From the NCBI RefSeq assembly GCF_009828025.1, contig NZ_WTYA01000017.1:1-33006 (forward strand): a stretch of 33,006 bases of DNA, written 5' to 3'. The notes below the pieces were generated by a model. The model worked only from the letters and a program-made list of their open reading frames with translations. It did not search any database and was not told where the DNA came from. Position numbers and translations under genes: made by a program. This document shows, piece after piece, positions 15,377 through 23,212 of this stretch (the first letter of the stretch is position 1; the number at the start of each line of letters is the position of its first letter). Source of the stretch: Qipengyuania algicida. Lineage in GTDB: Bacteria; Pseudomonadota; Alphaproteobacteria; Sphingomonadales; Sphingomonadaceae.

Positions 15377-16567
15377 TTAGCGCGCAGCCATTCGCGCTAT
15401 CAAACCTTGAATGCTCGCATCTGCGGGCCCGTCGTCCTTCACGATGCCGTCCGGAGTGGCTCGAAATAGAGCATTGAGGACAATTTGACGGTCTGCATCA
15501 CTGGCAGACCCATCATTCGTAAGTGCAAGATAAGTCGTTGTCATAACCGCTCGCTCCTCGGCATCATTTCGAAGGTGATGTTCACTCAAATATAATTTTG
15601 TCAAAATTCGGCCGATCCAAAAGGCGATTGAAGACAGCAAGATGAGTCCGCCCGAAACCACGAAATAAAGTGCCAACGGCGCCTTACTCGCTGACGTATC
15701 AGGATGGTTTATTAAGAAATCCGCGACCCAAACGAACGCAACTAACATGAAAACCAAGGTGATAGGGAAATATAAATAAAGGCGATAGCGAGCTGCGTCT
15801 TCGCGCACTCCATGATCTTTAGCTTTTTGGGTCCAATATTCCACTGGCGCTTTGAGCTTCATGAATTCTTTGTAGGCCGCGTCCGTCGCGTTAATGTCTG
15901 CCACGGCGTTTGTAGCGCCTTGCTGCCAAAGAGTTTGGGCGCGCGTCCAACTATCGCGCCTCATGTCGAAGATGCGCTTCGCGATCTTAGATGCCCTCTT
16001 TGTAAGCTGGATGTTTGCTGCAATTCGTTCGTCAGCTTCCTTATCAACCCGCTCGATTACACTGCGAGTGGCGTTCTTGAAGTTGACCCGCTCTTGCTTC
16101 AACCGTTCATGCCACATCAAGTCATCGGCTAAATTCGGAAATATGGAAAGCAATGCACCCTTAAAGTCGCTTTCGATCTGCATATTTTGCAAATTGAACT
16201 GCTGAGATTGAAGACCGTAAGCGAAAGCCGCCGCTTGATCACCGGCAGCCTCCCTTATGTCTAATACTGTTCCACCTTTCTTAGTGGTTGAAACCAGCAA
16301 AGGGTGACCACTGAGGATAGAAAGATGGGGCGTTGCATCTATTAGCGAACTTCCATTGTTTTTGAGATTGTGAAGGTTGGCAATGATATTGTCCCAATTA
16401 TTTTGAACATTGGTCGCGATGTTGTGTCGATCAACGCTGCCATCACCCCGAACTAGCCACGACCAACTTGCGCGTTCTTTTTCGATCCAGCGCAGCAACT
16501 CATCGAAAGATCGAACTGTTACCTTTCCATCTGGACCAATTGAGAAAGTAAGTTCTTCTGTCGCCAC
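15377..16567 (-). CDS. DUF6161 membrane protein, operon with TIR gene
   Basis: A 396-residue protein with an N-terminal soluble region of about 260 residues containing long helical, coiled-coil-like stretches (ERVDKEADERIAANIQLTKR), two membrane segments at about 263-286 and 296-321, and a C-terminal cytosolic tail with the DUF6161 signature: SEHHLRNDAEERAVM, then TTTYLALTN, then the run to TPDGIVKDDGPAD. The function of DUF6161 is unknown. The GTG at 16567 is chosen because GGGAGGA lies six bases upstream; an in-frame TTG at 16618 has no such site. It is the first gene of a two-gene operon with the TIR gene. A membrane sensor or effector partner for TIR is inferred, not shown. Confidence 0.85.
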   Translation of the reverse strand: MATEELTFSIGPDGKVTVRSFDELLRWIEKERASWSWLVRGDGSVDRHNIATNVQNNWDNIIANLHNLKNNGSSLIDATPHLSILSGHPLLVSTTKKGGTVLDIREAAGDQAAAFAYGLQSQQFNLQNMQIESDFKGALLSIFPNLADDLMWHERLKQERVNFKNATRSVIERVDKEADERIAANIQLTKRASKIAKRIFDMRRDSWTRAQTLWQQGATNAVADINATDAAYKEFMKLKAPVEYWTQKAKDHGVREDAARYRLYLYFPITLVFMLVAFVWVADFLINHPDTSASKAPLALYFVVSGGLILLSSIAFWIGRILTKLYLSEHHLRNDAEERAVMTTTYLALTNDGSASDADRQIVLNALFRATPDGIVKDDGPADASIQGLIARMAAR

Positions 16568-16649
16568 ACGAAAGTCCTCCCGAGCTCGTTGATAAAGCGG
16601 AGGCAACTGGGCTTGCAATCAGGAGGGGCACTATTTCCCCGTATTAGGA

Positions 16650-16687
16650 CAAAAAGAGGCCCGCCAGCGGTTTCGCTTCGGCGGGCC
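16650..16687 (-). terminator. rho-independent terminator, or attenuator, upstream of DUF6161
   Basis: GGCCCGCC (16658-16665) pairs with GGCGGGCC (16680-16687), and AGCG with CGCT inside. On minus the stem is followed by CTCTTTTTG. It lies 150 bases downstream of the lipoprotein gene stop (16839), so it may simply end that transcript. A short minus-strand frame from 16758 runs through the hairpin to near the DUF6161 start, so attenuation of the DUF6161-TIR operon is also possible. Confidence 0.75.
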
Positions 16688-16838
16688 AACACGACGGCCG
16701 GGCGGCGCGGTCGGGCCATCGCGATGACAGGGGATCGGAGGGCGTGAGGTAGAGTCATGATCCCGACGTATAGATGGCAATCAGCGCCCTATGTCCGAGA
16801 TGAGCGCATATCGGCCGTCGTTAAGTGACAGAGGCATT

Positions 16839-17624
16839 TCAGCCTCCAGAAGCAGGCTTGAGCACCGCAGAATCAATGTGCCATCGAAGCTGCGACGCGA
16901 ATGCGCCATCCACGCCGTTGACCCGGCGAATGACATACGTGCCTGCGAAACGCTGCCGCGTACCATCGTCGAGCGTCGCTTCGACCGTGACAGGCACTTC
17001 CTGGTAGATTGACCCCGCCCCGGCTTCGCCTGGCTTGAGTGCGCCAACCGACACGCGCGTCGAACGCGTGTGGGCAAAGCCCTTTTTAAACGCTGCGAAC
17101 GTTTGACCGGGTCGTCCATCGTCGCCCCATTGCGTCCAGGCGGTGGCGTAGTCTCGTGCATCGATCGCGGAGTAATAGCGTCGCACTACGTCAGCAGCCG
17201 CCTGCGAGCCCTTCGGGTCGGTGCCACAACCTTTCATCGGCGCGCCATCACCGTCGAACAGCGCACAGCTTCGTGCGATTTCGTCCTCGATCAGCGCACA
17301 GCTATTGGCTGCGTTGCAAGGCTCATGAGTTGCCGGTGATACGTCCCGGCAAACGTCCACGCGCACCTTTGCCGCCGCGGCACCGATCTCGGCAGCGCAC
17401 GAGCGTATCGACGAACCTCCAGTATCGGTTCTGGCGGCGGGGATCAGACTAGCGGGTGCCCTAACCGCAGGCTGCGCTGTGCTTGCATTCTGTCGTGCAT
17501 GGTGCGCTGTGGATGGTTCGTTCGTCGGCGTTGTCGGTACCCCGTCACTGCACGCCCCCGACGCGAGTAGCATTGCCACGATCACAAAATGCTCAATTCG
17601 CCTCAGACTGCCCTTCTGCACCAC
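16839..17624 (-). CDS. lipoprotein with NTF2-like C-terminal domain
   Basis: A 261-residue product. The N terminus has basic residues then a hydrophobic stretch (HFVIVAMLLASGAC), a plausible lipoprotein signal although the -3 residue is Ser instead of Leu. A Pro/Ala/Thr-rich linker follows, then a Cys-rich region (CAAEIG, DVCRDV, EPCNAANSC, RSCALF, KGCGTD), then from about 145 a likely NTF2-like fold (VVRRYYSAIDARDYATAWTQWGDDG). The start is uncertain: the GTG at 17624 has AGGTGG at good spacing, while in-frame GTG and ATG at 17645 and 17642 would add six or seven residues. It is predicted to be periplasmic. It ends 150 bases before a terminator and is not repeat-flanked. Confidence 0.7.
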   Translation of the reverse strand: MVQKGSLRRIEHFVIVAMLLASGACSDGVPTTPTNEPSTAHHARQNASTAQPAVRAPASLIPAARTDTGGSSIRSCAAEIGAAAAKVRVDVCRDVSPATHEPCNAANSCALIEDEIARSCALFDGDGAPMKGCGTDPKGSQAAADVVRRYYSAIDARDYATAWTQWGDDGRPGQTFAAFKKGFAHTRSTRVSVGALKPGEAGAGSIYQEVPVTVEATLDDGTRQRFAGTYVIRRVNGVDGAFASQLRWHIDSAVLKPASGG

Positions 17625-17658
17625 AATGACGCCACCTTTCATCACCGGCTATAACACG

Positions 17659-17684
17659 CCGACCACTTATATAGGCGTGGTCGG
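17659..17684. promoter_or_regulatory. 8-bp inverted repeat upstream of the lipoprotein gene
   Basis: CCGACCAC and GTGGTCGG, ten bases apart, about 35 bases upstream of the lipoprotein start. It could be an operator or an mRNA 5' hairpin. Confidence 0.4.
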
Positions 17685-17947
17685 GTCGCCTGCGACAGCG
17701 ACCAGATTACAGAGCAGCCCGAGCCTGATGGTGCCAACTTTCGCCACACACTCAACTGTCGCTCCGACTTGCGCAAACGAACGTCCGCCAAGATGAAGCT
17801 CCAGTCGAAAAGCGAACCAGCCGCATTCCCCCTGACAACGGACTGCGGCCCCGTGCCACGTTATTTGAACGAACGATATTTGCAGCGATCGATGCCCTAA
17901 AGCGGACCGGTGGGTCTCCCCCAGTCACGCCAACCAGCGTCTGCTGG
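17685..17947. other. intergenic stretch with no recognised gene
   Basis: Short open frames here have no convincing start sites or motifs. Nothing supported apart from the repeat tract that follows. Confidence 0.4.
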
Positions 17948-18052
17948 ACGAACGGCCGCTTTTAGGGTCAGCGAGCGGCCGGCTGAACGACCGACTCTAG
18001 GGCGCTTAGCCGCCCTCCCGATCATCCTGAAAGAACGGCAGCTTTCGGGTCG
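17948..18052 (+). repeat. three degenerate ~20-bp direct repeats
   Basis: Copies near 17950 (GAACGGCCGCTTTTAGGGTC), 17985 (GAACGACCGACTCTAGGGCG) and 18033 (GAACGGCAGCTTTCGGGTCG) share GAACGNCNG-CTTT/CT-GGG and lie 35 and 48 bases apart. They sit downstream of the four-gene operon. Tracts of this kind occur in sphingomonad intergenic DNA; the role is unknown. Confidence 0.6.
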
Positions 18053-18111
18053 CAGCGCGCAGACCTCGAATGGCCGAAATTGGGGCGCAAAACTGACATC
18101 CGGCGATGAGA

Positions 18112-18615
18112 TCATGTGTAATTGGCGTAATACTTGCCAAAATAGGTCATGACCGCCGGCCCGCCCTGCCCCATGTGGGCGAAGTTGGCCTTGAGACCAT
18201 CGGTCAGGAACGTGGCCGCGAGCGGCAGCTCGTCGACATCAAGACTGACTGAAGCCGTATTGGCCAGCCCTCGCCCCATCTCTCCAGCGAGCTGCCGCCT
18301 GAACTCGTCCTCATCACGATGGCGCCCGGCCGCGAAGCAGACCGTATGCCCTTCCCCGGTCGCAAAGTTCTCGACGCTGGCATACCAGACCCGCTTGGGC
18401 TGATCAGATCGAACTTCGCTGACCTCCCAGGGATAGGGCGGCAAGCTGATGCCGTGGGAGTTGTCGGGAGAGGTGTTCACCTCTCCCGATGCCAGCATCG
18501 CCCTGGCCAGATCGACCGTGGCCTGTACCCGGGCGATATGCTCCTCGCCCCGCTCGGCAAGATGGCGCGCAGCAGTCCGAGAAGGCTGCTTTTGCTGCTG
18601 GTCATTCGCGCTCAT
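18112..18615 (-). CDS. protein of unknown function, fourth gene of operon
   Basis: A 167-residue soluble protein. The N-terminal third is hydrophilic and helical (from SRTAARHLAERGEEHIARVQATVDLARAML), followed by a mixed domain with KRVWYASVENFATGEGHTVC and LPLAATFLTDGL. No family is recognised and no membrane segment or catalytic motif stands out. The ATG at 18615 overlaps the stop of the preceding gene by four bases (ATGA), so translation is coupled. It is the last gene of a four-gene minus-strand operon. Confidence 0.7.
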   Translation of the reverse strand: MSANDQQQKQPSRTAARHLAERGEEHIARVQATVDLARAMLASGEVNTSPDNSHGISLPPYPWEVSEVRSDQPKRVWYASVENFATGEGHTVCFAAGRHRDEDEFRRQLAGEMGRGLANTASVSLDVDELPLAATFLTDGLKANFAHMGQGGPAVMTYFGKYYANYT

Positions 18616-19280
18616 GCGCCCTTCCCCTCTGCCTTGAGATGCTTGCGCCAGGCGGCAAGCGCCTTGCGATAGCCCCGGTCGGAGCAAAGGGTCGTGCAGG
18701 CGGGAGTAAACCCGTTCACATTTATGCCGCGCGAAAGCACCACGCAGTGCACATGGCTTCCATTGCCCTCGAGACCCACGATCTGCGGGACATGGGCTAT
18801 CAGGATTACCGGATGGGTGGCGGCGAAGTGCGCGCGAGCAAAGCTGCGTACACGCTCGTAGCCGATGTGCCAGGCTTCCTGCTGATCGAGGAAGAGCTTC
18901 ATCTGCACCATGGCGTGCTTCTCGAACGATGGCAGGGTGCGATCGAACTGGGACGTGAGGAAGTGCACATCCATGTAATCGGACGGCGCCGTTGGCGGCA
19001 GGAGGACCTCTGCCTTGGCCGCATGACCGAAGATGGGATCATCGCCCGGACACAGCTTCTTTGCGATCCAGGGCGTGATGCCCTCGCGGTCGTGCTTCTG
19101 GTCCCACCAATAGCGAGAGTAGCTAAGGTCGGGATGGTCTGTGCAAACGTCGTGGATGAACACGCGCGGCTTCGCCAGTTCCGGCTCCGAGACAGGGTCG
19201 GCCGAAGGAACCGATGCGGGCTGCGATATCGGCACGATCGCCAGCGCAGTGGAGGTCTTGCTCGTTACGCGCTTGGCCAT
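18612..19280 (-). CDS. protein of unknown function with an HxH motif, third gene of operon
   Basis: A 222-residue protein. The N-terminal 40 residues are Pro/Ala/Ser-rich and probably disordered. The C-terminal half holds FARAHFAATHPVILIAHVPQ and then EGNGSHVHCVVLSRG, an H-x-H followed by an Arg, resembling the metal-binding motif of HUH nucleases such as MobA/MobL relaxases and IS200-type transposases. Several tyrosines (SRYWWD, IGYERV) could serve as the nucleophile. This is a motif resemblance only. It overlaps the next gene by four bases and starts two bases after the previous one. Confidence 0.7.
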   Translation of the reverse strand: MAKRVTSKTSTALAIVPISQPASVPSADPVSEPELAKPRVFIHDVCTDHPDLSYSRYWWDQKHDREGITPWIAKKLCPGDDPIFGHAAKAEVLLPPTAPSDYMDVHFLTSQFDRTLPSFEKHAMVQMKLFLDQQEAWHIGYERVRSFARAHFAATHPVILIAHVPQIVGLEGNGSHVHCVVLSRGINVNGFTPACTTLCSDRGYRKALAAWRKHLKAEGKGA

Positions 19281-19282
19281 GA

Positions 19283-19810
19283 TTAGCGCTCCCCCTTGAA
19301 CGAGGGATGTTCGATCGCGCGGATGATCCCGGTGTCGCGGTCACGGACATTGCAGAACGGTGGCGTAACCTGAGGATGAAGGCCTTTGCCATCGATATGG
19401 ATGTAAGGCCCGCTGACGAGGGTCGGGATCAGCCAGAGATCCATCATCGGCCTGCGCCAGGCGACGTAATGGCACAGCCATTCTTCGTCGCCCTTGAACA
19501 GGATATCGAAGGAGACCCCGCTGATCGGGTCGAAGCGCATGAGCAGCAGGTCCATGGCGAAGGCCTGGGCCAGAAGCTCGCATTCGTTGAAGACGAGCGG
19601 TCGGTCGCAGACAGTGGCAGCAACCCCTACTCCCGCTTTTTGTATCGGGATGAAGCCGGTTGCCAGAGCGCCGGCCAATTCTTGCGGTGGCATATTCCCG
19701 ATCAGCCCCGAGGCGTAGAGGAAGTTGCCTTCCCGCCTCTGCACGTGGTGGCTGACTGGCAGCAGCAGGGGTTCGCCCGATGCCGGGCGCTCGATATCTT
19801 GTATTATCAT
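19283..19810 (-). CDS. protein of unknown function, second gene of operon
   Basis: A 175-residue soluble protein with no signal or membrane segment. It is mixed alpha/beta, with a conserved-looking middle (MPPQELAGALATGFIPIQKAG) and a C-terminal stretch of aromatic residues (WLCHYVAWRRPMMDLWLIPTLV). No family is recognised. The ATG at 19810 has AAAGGA about nine bases upstream; an upstream in-frame GTG at 19861 would add 17 residues and lacks such a site. Only two bases separate its stop from the start of the third gene. Confidence 0.7.
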   Translation of the reverse strand: MIIQDIERPASGEPLLLPVSHHVQRREGNFLYASGLIGNMPPQELAGALATGFIPIQKAGVGVAATVCDRPLVFNECELLAQAFAMDLLLMRFDPISGVSFDILFKGDEEWLCHYVAWRRPMMDLWLIPTLVSGPYIHIDGKGLHPQVTPPFCNVRDRDTGIIRAIEHPSFKGER

Positions 19811-19879
19811 GGGACTGTGTCCTTTTGCGTGAAGCCGCTCCGGCCAAGCGGCGGCTTCCACTGATTTTCATCAACTTGC

Positions 19880-20452
19880 TCAGCCTACCCGGCGAGCTTC
19901 CTTTTCCTTCATGGGATCAGCTGCGCCGCTCGGCGGCGCTGACCATGCGTTTGCCAGCAGCAGCGCATTGGCCCGCTCGATGCCGGCATGGCGATCGGCA
20001 TCGTCTGCCCATGGCGTTCCCACTTCGCTCAGCCACTGGCCAACGGCGAAGGACTGCGTCGCTGCGGGATCGTTCTCGGGCTCAGGAATGAGATGCGGTT
20101 CGCCTGAACCGCCAAGCCACAGCCGCATGCCAAGGTGCTGGCTGATGGTGCCGCGCCGCGGCAGCAGCACAGTGATGTAGAAGCGTGGGGCCTGCCCTCT
20201 GGGTAGTCCCGTCTCGACCAGCAGCAGGTCGATCCGCGTCTCCTCGACCGCTCGCAAGAAACGCCTTTGCTGCAGGTCGATCGCCGGCTGCAGGATCAGA
20301 TCGCCTATCGGCGAGCGATAGCCCTCGCGCAGTCTATCCGGGAGCAGAAGCACATCGGTAATACGCTTGAGGCCAGCAAGCCTTGCCAGGTTCTGGCAGG
20401 CGTTCTCCGCGAGCACATAGCGCTCGTCGGTATATTTGTTGAGGTAGGTCAT
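19880..20452 (-). CDS. protein of unknown function, first gene of operon
   Basis: A 190-residue soluble protein, alpha-rich at the start (YLNKYTDERYVLAENACQNLARLAG) and beta-rich in the middle (APRFYITVLLPRRGTIS). It has no signal peptide and no recognised catalytic motif. The ATG at 20452 opens a four-gene minus-strand operon; the gap to the second gene is 69 bases and the remaining junctions overlap or abut. The family is not recognised. Confidence 0.7.
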   Translation of the reverse strand: MTYLNKYTDERYVLAENACQNLARLAGLKRITDVLLLPDRLREGYRSPIGDLILQPAIDLQQRRFLRAVEETRIDLLLVETGLPRGQAPRFYITVLLPRRGTISQHLGMRLWLGGSGEPHLIPEPENDPAATQSFAVGQWLSEVGTPWADDADRHAGIERANALLLANAWSAPPSGAADPMKEKEARRVG

Positions 20453-20681
20453 GGAACAGTCTCAGGCGGCGCGCGGGAGGCTGATGACCCAGGCGCGCCT
20501 CAGTGATCTTTCACCTTCCGGTGTCAGCCACTGACCCGCACCTCCAAGTTACTCTTTACTGCCCGGATCGAAATGCGCCCGGCGGCGCTTTTCGGCAGGT
20601 GGCCGGAGCGGTCCAGTGGATGAACTTCCTCTTCCTCGTCCTAGCGGCCATTCATTCATGTGTGCTGATCCGACAACCTAC
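20453..20681. other. intergenic stretch upstream of the four-gene operon
   Basis: No supported gene. It probably carries the operon promoter, but I cannot point to boxes with confidence. Confidence 0.4.
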
Positions 20682-20741
20682 GTCCGGTTTTCGGCAGCGC
20701 TTGGCGTAACCTAATCGGCCGGAATGTTGGGGGAAGAGGAC
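20682..20741 (-). repeat. 60-bp intergenic repeat, copy R16 (reverse)
   Basis: GTCCGGTTTTCGGCAGCGC at the left and AATGTTGGGGGAAGAGGAC at the right, exactly 60 bases. It is the first copy in the orientation opposite to those at 0.2-13.5 kb. Confidence 0.75.
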
Positions 20742-20789
20742 ATTGGCGCTGATATTGCGTATTGGAAGTTACGAATAGGGAGCGAGCGC

Positions 20790-21293
20790 TTGGAGACTCT
20801 CAAGATTGTCGGCTTCGCCACCTTGGCGTCCATCATTTACGGCGTTTTGCACGATCAAGTCACTGCACATATTTGCGTCGAATATTTCACCATCGCTCAC
20901 CCTCCAGTTTTTCCCACACAGTCCCCATTCTTGCTTGCTATCGGGTGGGGAATCATTGCGACATGGTGGGTTGGCCTACCCCTCGGCATTCTTCTGGCAG
21001 CCGCAGCACGGACGGGGCGTAGTGCAAAGCTGGGGCTTTCGGAATTGCGACGGCCTATAGTGCTCTTGATGCTCTTCTCTGGCTGCGCTGCAATGCTGTC
21101 AGGGATCATCGGAGCATCCCTTGTCGCAACAGAAGTTATCGCCTTGCCAAATGGTTGGGGCGACGTAATTCCCAAGCAACTGTGGGCCGCATTTTCCTTT
21201 GATGTTTGGGCGCACTCAACCAGCTATCTCGCGGGTGGCTTGGGTGGCCTGTTTGTAATAATAAGGACTGTCATGCGGCGCATTCGCTCGTAG
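20790..21293 (+). CDS. integral membrane protein of unknown function
   Basis: Four membrane segments are predicted, at about residues 4-20, 48-72 (LLAIGWGIIATWWVGLPLGILLAAA), 88-112 and 143-160. The pattern YGVLHDQVTAHICVEYFTIAHPP is familiar from widespread uncharacterised membrane proteins, but the family has no known function. An ATG at 20724 would add 22 residues but lies inside repeat R16; the TTG at 20790 has AGGGAG seven bases upstream and is preferred. The gene reads against the repeat orientation on both sides. Confidence 0.75.
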   Translation: METLKIVGFATLASIIYGVLHDQVTAHICVEYFTIAHPPVFPTQSPFLLAIGWGIIATWWVGLPLGILLAAAARTGRSAKLGLSELRRPIVLLMLFSGCAAMLSGIIGASLVATEVIALPNGWGDVIPKQLWAAFSFDVWAHSTSYLAGGLGGLFVIIRTVMRRIRS

Positions 21294-21302
21294 CTATCTT
21301 AA

Positions 21303-21327
21303 GTCCGCAATGTTGGGGCTAGCGGAC
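21303..21327 (-). repeat. mini copy of the repeat, R17 (reverse, 25 bp)
   Basis: GTCCGCAATGTTGGGG followed by CTAGCGGAC. Both ends are intact, but about 35 bases of the core are missing, as by a clean internal deletion. It lies between the ends of two convergent genes. Confidence 0.75.
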
Positions 21328-21347
21328 GATGCGCGTGCGTCTCCTTT

Positions 21348-21812
21348 TTATTGATCTCTGACAATCTTCCAGCACGCTTTGAGTTGCTGCAGTGCGGAAT
21401 CGACCCATTTTGAGAGTGGCGAAGGCTCGTTTGACGTAATGGTGATTTTACCCATCTCATATGTCGATGGGGCAATCAGAAAATATCGAGTGCCATCTAG
21501 GCTCACGCCCATAGGCTCTCCGGGAGCACCAAAAGGTGCCGGTCTAGGCATTTGAATATTACGCATGCTATAAATTACGGATCGAACAGATGGGCATTCT
21601 AAGCTATCCGCCCACTTAGTTTCGATCTCTCCTCCGCGGCTCTTTTTTGTATAACGCAATTCATATTGAAACTGGTCGGCACCCGTGTTCCGGCTTGTGG
21701 CAATCTCAACGGTTTCGCTGACGTGGCTATTGGAAGCGGTCCGACCGAACGACGCCCATTCTAGAGGTAGTGGAGCTTGAGCGGATGCGACAGCAAGTGC
21801 GATAAGGAGCAT
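21348..21812 (-). CDS. secreted protein of unknown function
   Basis: A 154-residue product with a short signal peptide (MLLIALAVASAQA, cleavage after AQA). The mature part is mostly beta with two cysteines (LECPSV and KACWKI) that may pair. The ATG at 21812 has GGAGGG at good spacing; the upstream in-frame GTG lies inside that site. It lies between R17 and R18 and reads in the same sense as the repeats. The family is not recognised. Confidence 0.75.
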   Translation of the reverse strand: MLLIALAVASAQAPLPLEWASFGRTASNSHVSETVEIATSRNTGADQFQYELRYTKKSRGGEIETKWADSLECPSVRSVIYSMRNIQMPRPAPFGAPGEPMGVSLDGTRYFLIAPSTYEMGKITITSNEPSPLSKWVDSALQQLKACWKIVRDQ

Positions 21813-21862
21813 CGATATTCCCTCCACGTCAGTCTGTTACCGGTGATACAATAGTGATACTC

Positions 21863-21985
21863 GTCCGCAATTGGGGTCGTGTCCTGACAGGCAACTTTCA
21901 GGGAAGAAATGCGATTAGTTGCTGTGTCGGCTTTTGGCGCGTTCGCGCGACGCATTAAATGTCGTGAATGTTGGAGGGAGCGGCT
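21863..21985 (-). repeat. long-form repeat, copy R18 (reverse)
   Basis: GTCCGCAATTGGGGTCGTGTCCTGACAGG at the left. The following 80 bases match the long copy R12 at 11264-11368 in the other orientation. The right end is degenerate (GGAGCGGC). Confidence 0.8.
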
Positions 21986-22035
21986 ATTCGCTGTCTGCCA
22001 CAATAGATATGTGACGAGACAAATCGGATCAGCTC

Positions 22036-22272
22036 TTAAATATGAGATGCAGGCTTGATCGAAACATGACGGTAGGATGCCAGCAGCATAACCAACCCAA
22101 TAATGTCGAAGAGAGCGCCGAAAAGGACTGCGAGCGTACCGAACCATCCCTCAAACCGCATTCCAGCTAAAATGATCGAATTACCCGCAAATATCGTCCC
22201 GAATGCGCGCCACGCTAAAAGGTGGCCTTTAGTAACGACCACCTTTTCTTCAAGATTCTTGAAAATTGCCAT
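22036..22272 (-). CDS. small membrane protein of unknown function
   Basis: A 78-residue protein with two predicted membrane segments, at about residues 22-40 and 43-66 (LAVLFGALFDIIGLVMLLA), and a basic, soluble N terminus. The ATG at 22272 is the first plausible start. It lies between R18 and R19, in the same sense as the repeats. No family is recognised. Confidence 0.65.
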   Translation of the reverse strand: MAIFKNLEEKVVVTKGHLLAWRAFGTIFAGNSIILAGMRFEGWFGTLAVLFGALFDIIGLVMLLASYRHVSIKPASHI

Positions 22273-22351
22273 TCAGAACTGTCGCATGAAGGAGGAATAC
22301 ATTCAAGGAATTCATCCGAGCAAATTTAAGCAATCACTTTGGAAAGCTGAT

Positions 22352-22411
22352 GTCCGCAATGTTGTCCATCCCAGCTTGGTCAGTGCGTCTGGAAAGGTGG
22401 AGGAAGCTGAC
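22352..22411 (-). repeat. 60-bp intergenic repeat, copy R19 (reverse)
   Basis: GTCCGCAATGTTGTCC at the left and GAGGAAGCTGAC at the right, exactly 60 bases, with a diverged core. It begins six bases beyond the stop of the next minus-strand gene. Confidence 0.7.
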
Positions 22412-22417
22412 GTTGGC

Positions 22418-22705
22418 TTAGGTGTCGAAAGCTGACTCGAGTCGCAACAGCAAATAGCGATGCAACTGGATGAGAGCCCATTGTAATACGACCCCAATGC
22501 AAATGACCGCGGCGAGCCCGAACCATGCCGGATGCTCTGGCGGAAGACTTGAAGTGAAGCCGCCCGTTCCGCCAACTGCAATCAACGAAGCGAACCCACA
22601 CACGCTTAGAAGTGCGAGGGTTGCAGCGCCAGTAATGACATAGACAGCACCGCGCAAAGCCAACTCCAATGAAAGCTTCCAATCGTCGCTTTTGAAGTTA
22701 CCCAT
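22418..22705 (-). CDS. small membrane protein of unknown function
   Basis: A 95-residue protein with two predicted membrane segments, at about residues 18-42 (GAVYVITGAATLALLSVCGFASLIAV) and 57-80 (AWFGLAAVICIGVVLQWALI). The ATG at 22705 is chosen because the longer in-frame alternative would run through repeat R20. It lies between R19 and R20 in the same sense as the repeats. The family is not recognised. Confidence 0.65.
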   Translation of the reverse strand: MGNFKSDDWKLSLELALRGAVYVITGAATLALLSVCGFASLIAVGGTGGFTSSLPPEHPAWFGLAAVICIGVVLQWALIQLHRYLLLRLESAFDT

Positions 22706-22731
22706 TGTGGCAGTATCGTCAGATAATTGAG

Positions 22732-22791
22732 TTACTGCAACTGTGTCGTGTCCTGACAGGCCATAATGGCGGGATTGTTGGGGAAGCGGAC
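22732..22791 (-). repeat. 60-bp intergenic repeat, copy R20 (reverse)
   Basis: GTGTCCTGACAGGCC and ATGGCGGGATTGTTGGGGAAGCGGAC. The core and right end are consensus; the left end is degenerate. Confidence 0.8.
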
Positions 22792-22827
22792 GTTGAGCAT
22801 GTGGCTGTACCAAGGTATGTATTCTCG

Positions 22828-23124
22828 ATGTGTTTGATCCATAATCGTCCGCATCCTCGCGTGGCAATTACGTTGCTTTCGATAGGTGTGATGTTGGGGG
22901 CAATATCATTTTTAGTTAATCTCGTGGCGTCGCCACATTATGGCTGGTTACTTCACCGCTGGGCGGTTTTTTTCTTCCTCGCCGTGGTGAGCACGACTTT
23001 GGGCATCCGATTTGCAGGCCGCCGAACACGTTGGGTTGCTCTTCTCATGCTGGTGATCTTAGCGATCAGCGCGATTGACCCGCTGCGGCGCATATTGATC
23101 TATGGTGCATGGTGGGACGCTTAA
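22828..23124 (+). CDS. small membrane protein of unknown function
   Basis: A 98-residue protein with three predicted membrane segments, at about residues 13-33 (VAITLLSIGVMLGAISFLVNLV), 43-60 and 68-86 (WVALLMLVILAISAI). The ATG at 22828 is preferred over an in-frame ATG at 22705 because the longer version would run through repeat R20. It reads against the orientation of the flanking repeats. No family is recognised. Confidence 0.65.
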   Translation: MCLIHNRPHPRVAITLLSIGVMLGAISFLVNLVASPHYGWLLHRWAVFFFLAVVSTTLGIRFAGRRTRWVALLMLVILAISAIDPLRRILIYGAWWDA

Positions 23125-23151
23125 CATCCAGCGTCTGTAAAGCTTTGCAAG

Positions 23152-23211
23152 GTCCGCAATTGGGTCGCTTGCTGCTGGTCCGGTTTTGGGTTCGAAGTTA
23201 TCGAAGCTGCC
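23152..23211 (-). repeat. 60-bp intergenic repeat, copy R21a (reverse)
   Basis: GTCCGCAATTGGGTCGC at the left and GAAGCTGCC at the right, exactly 60 bases. R21b follows after a single base. Confidence 0.7.
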
Positions 23212-23212
23212 A

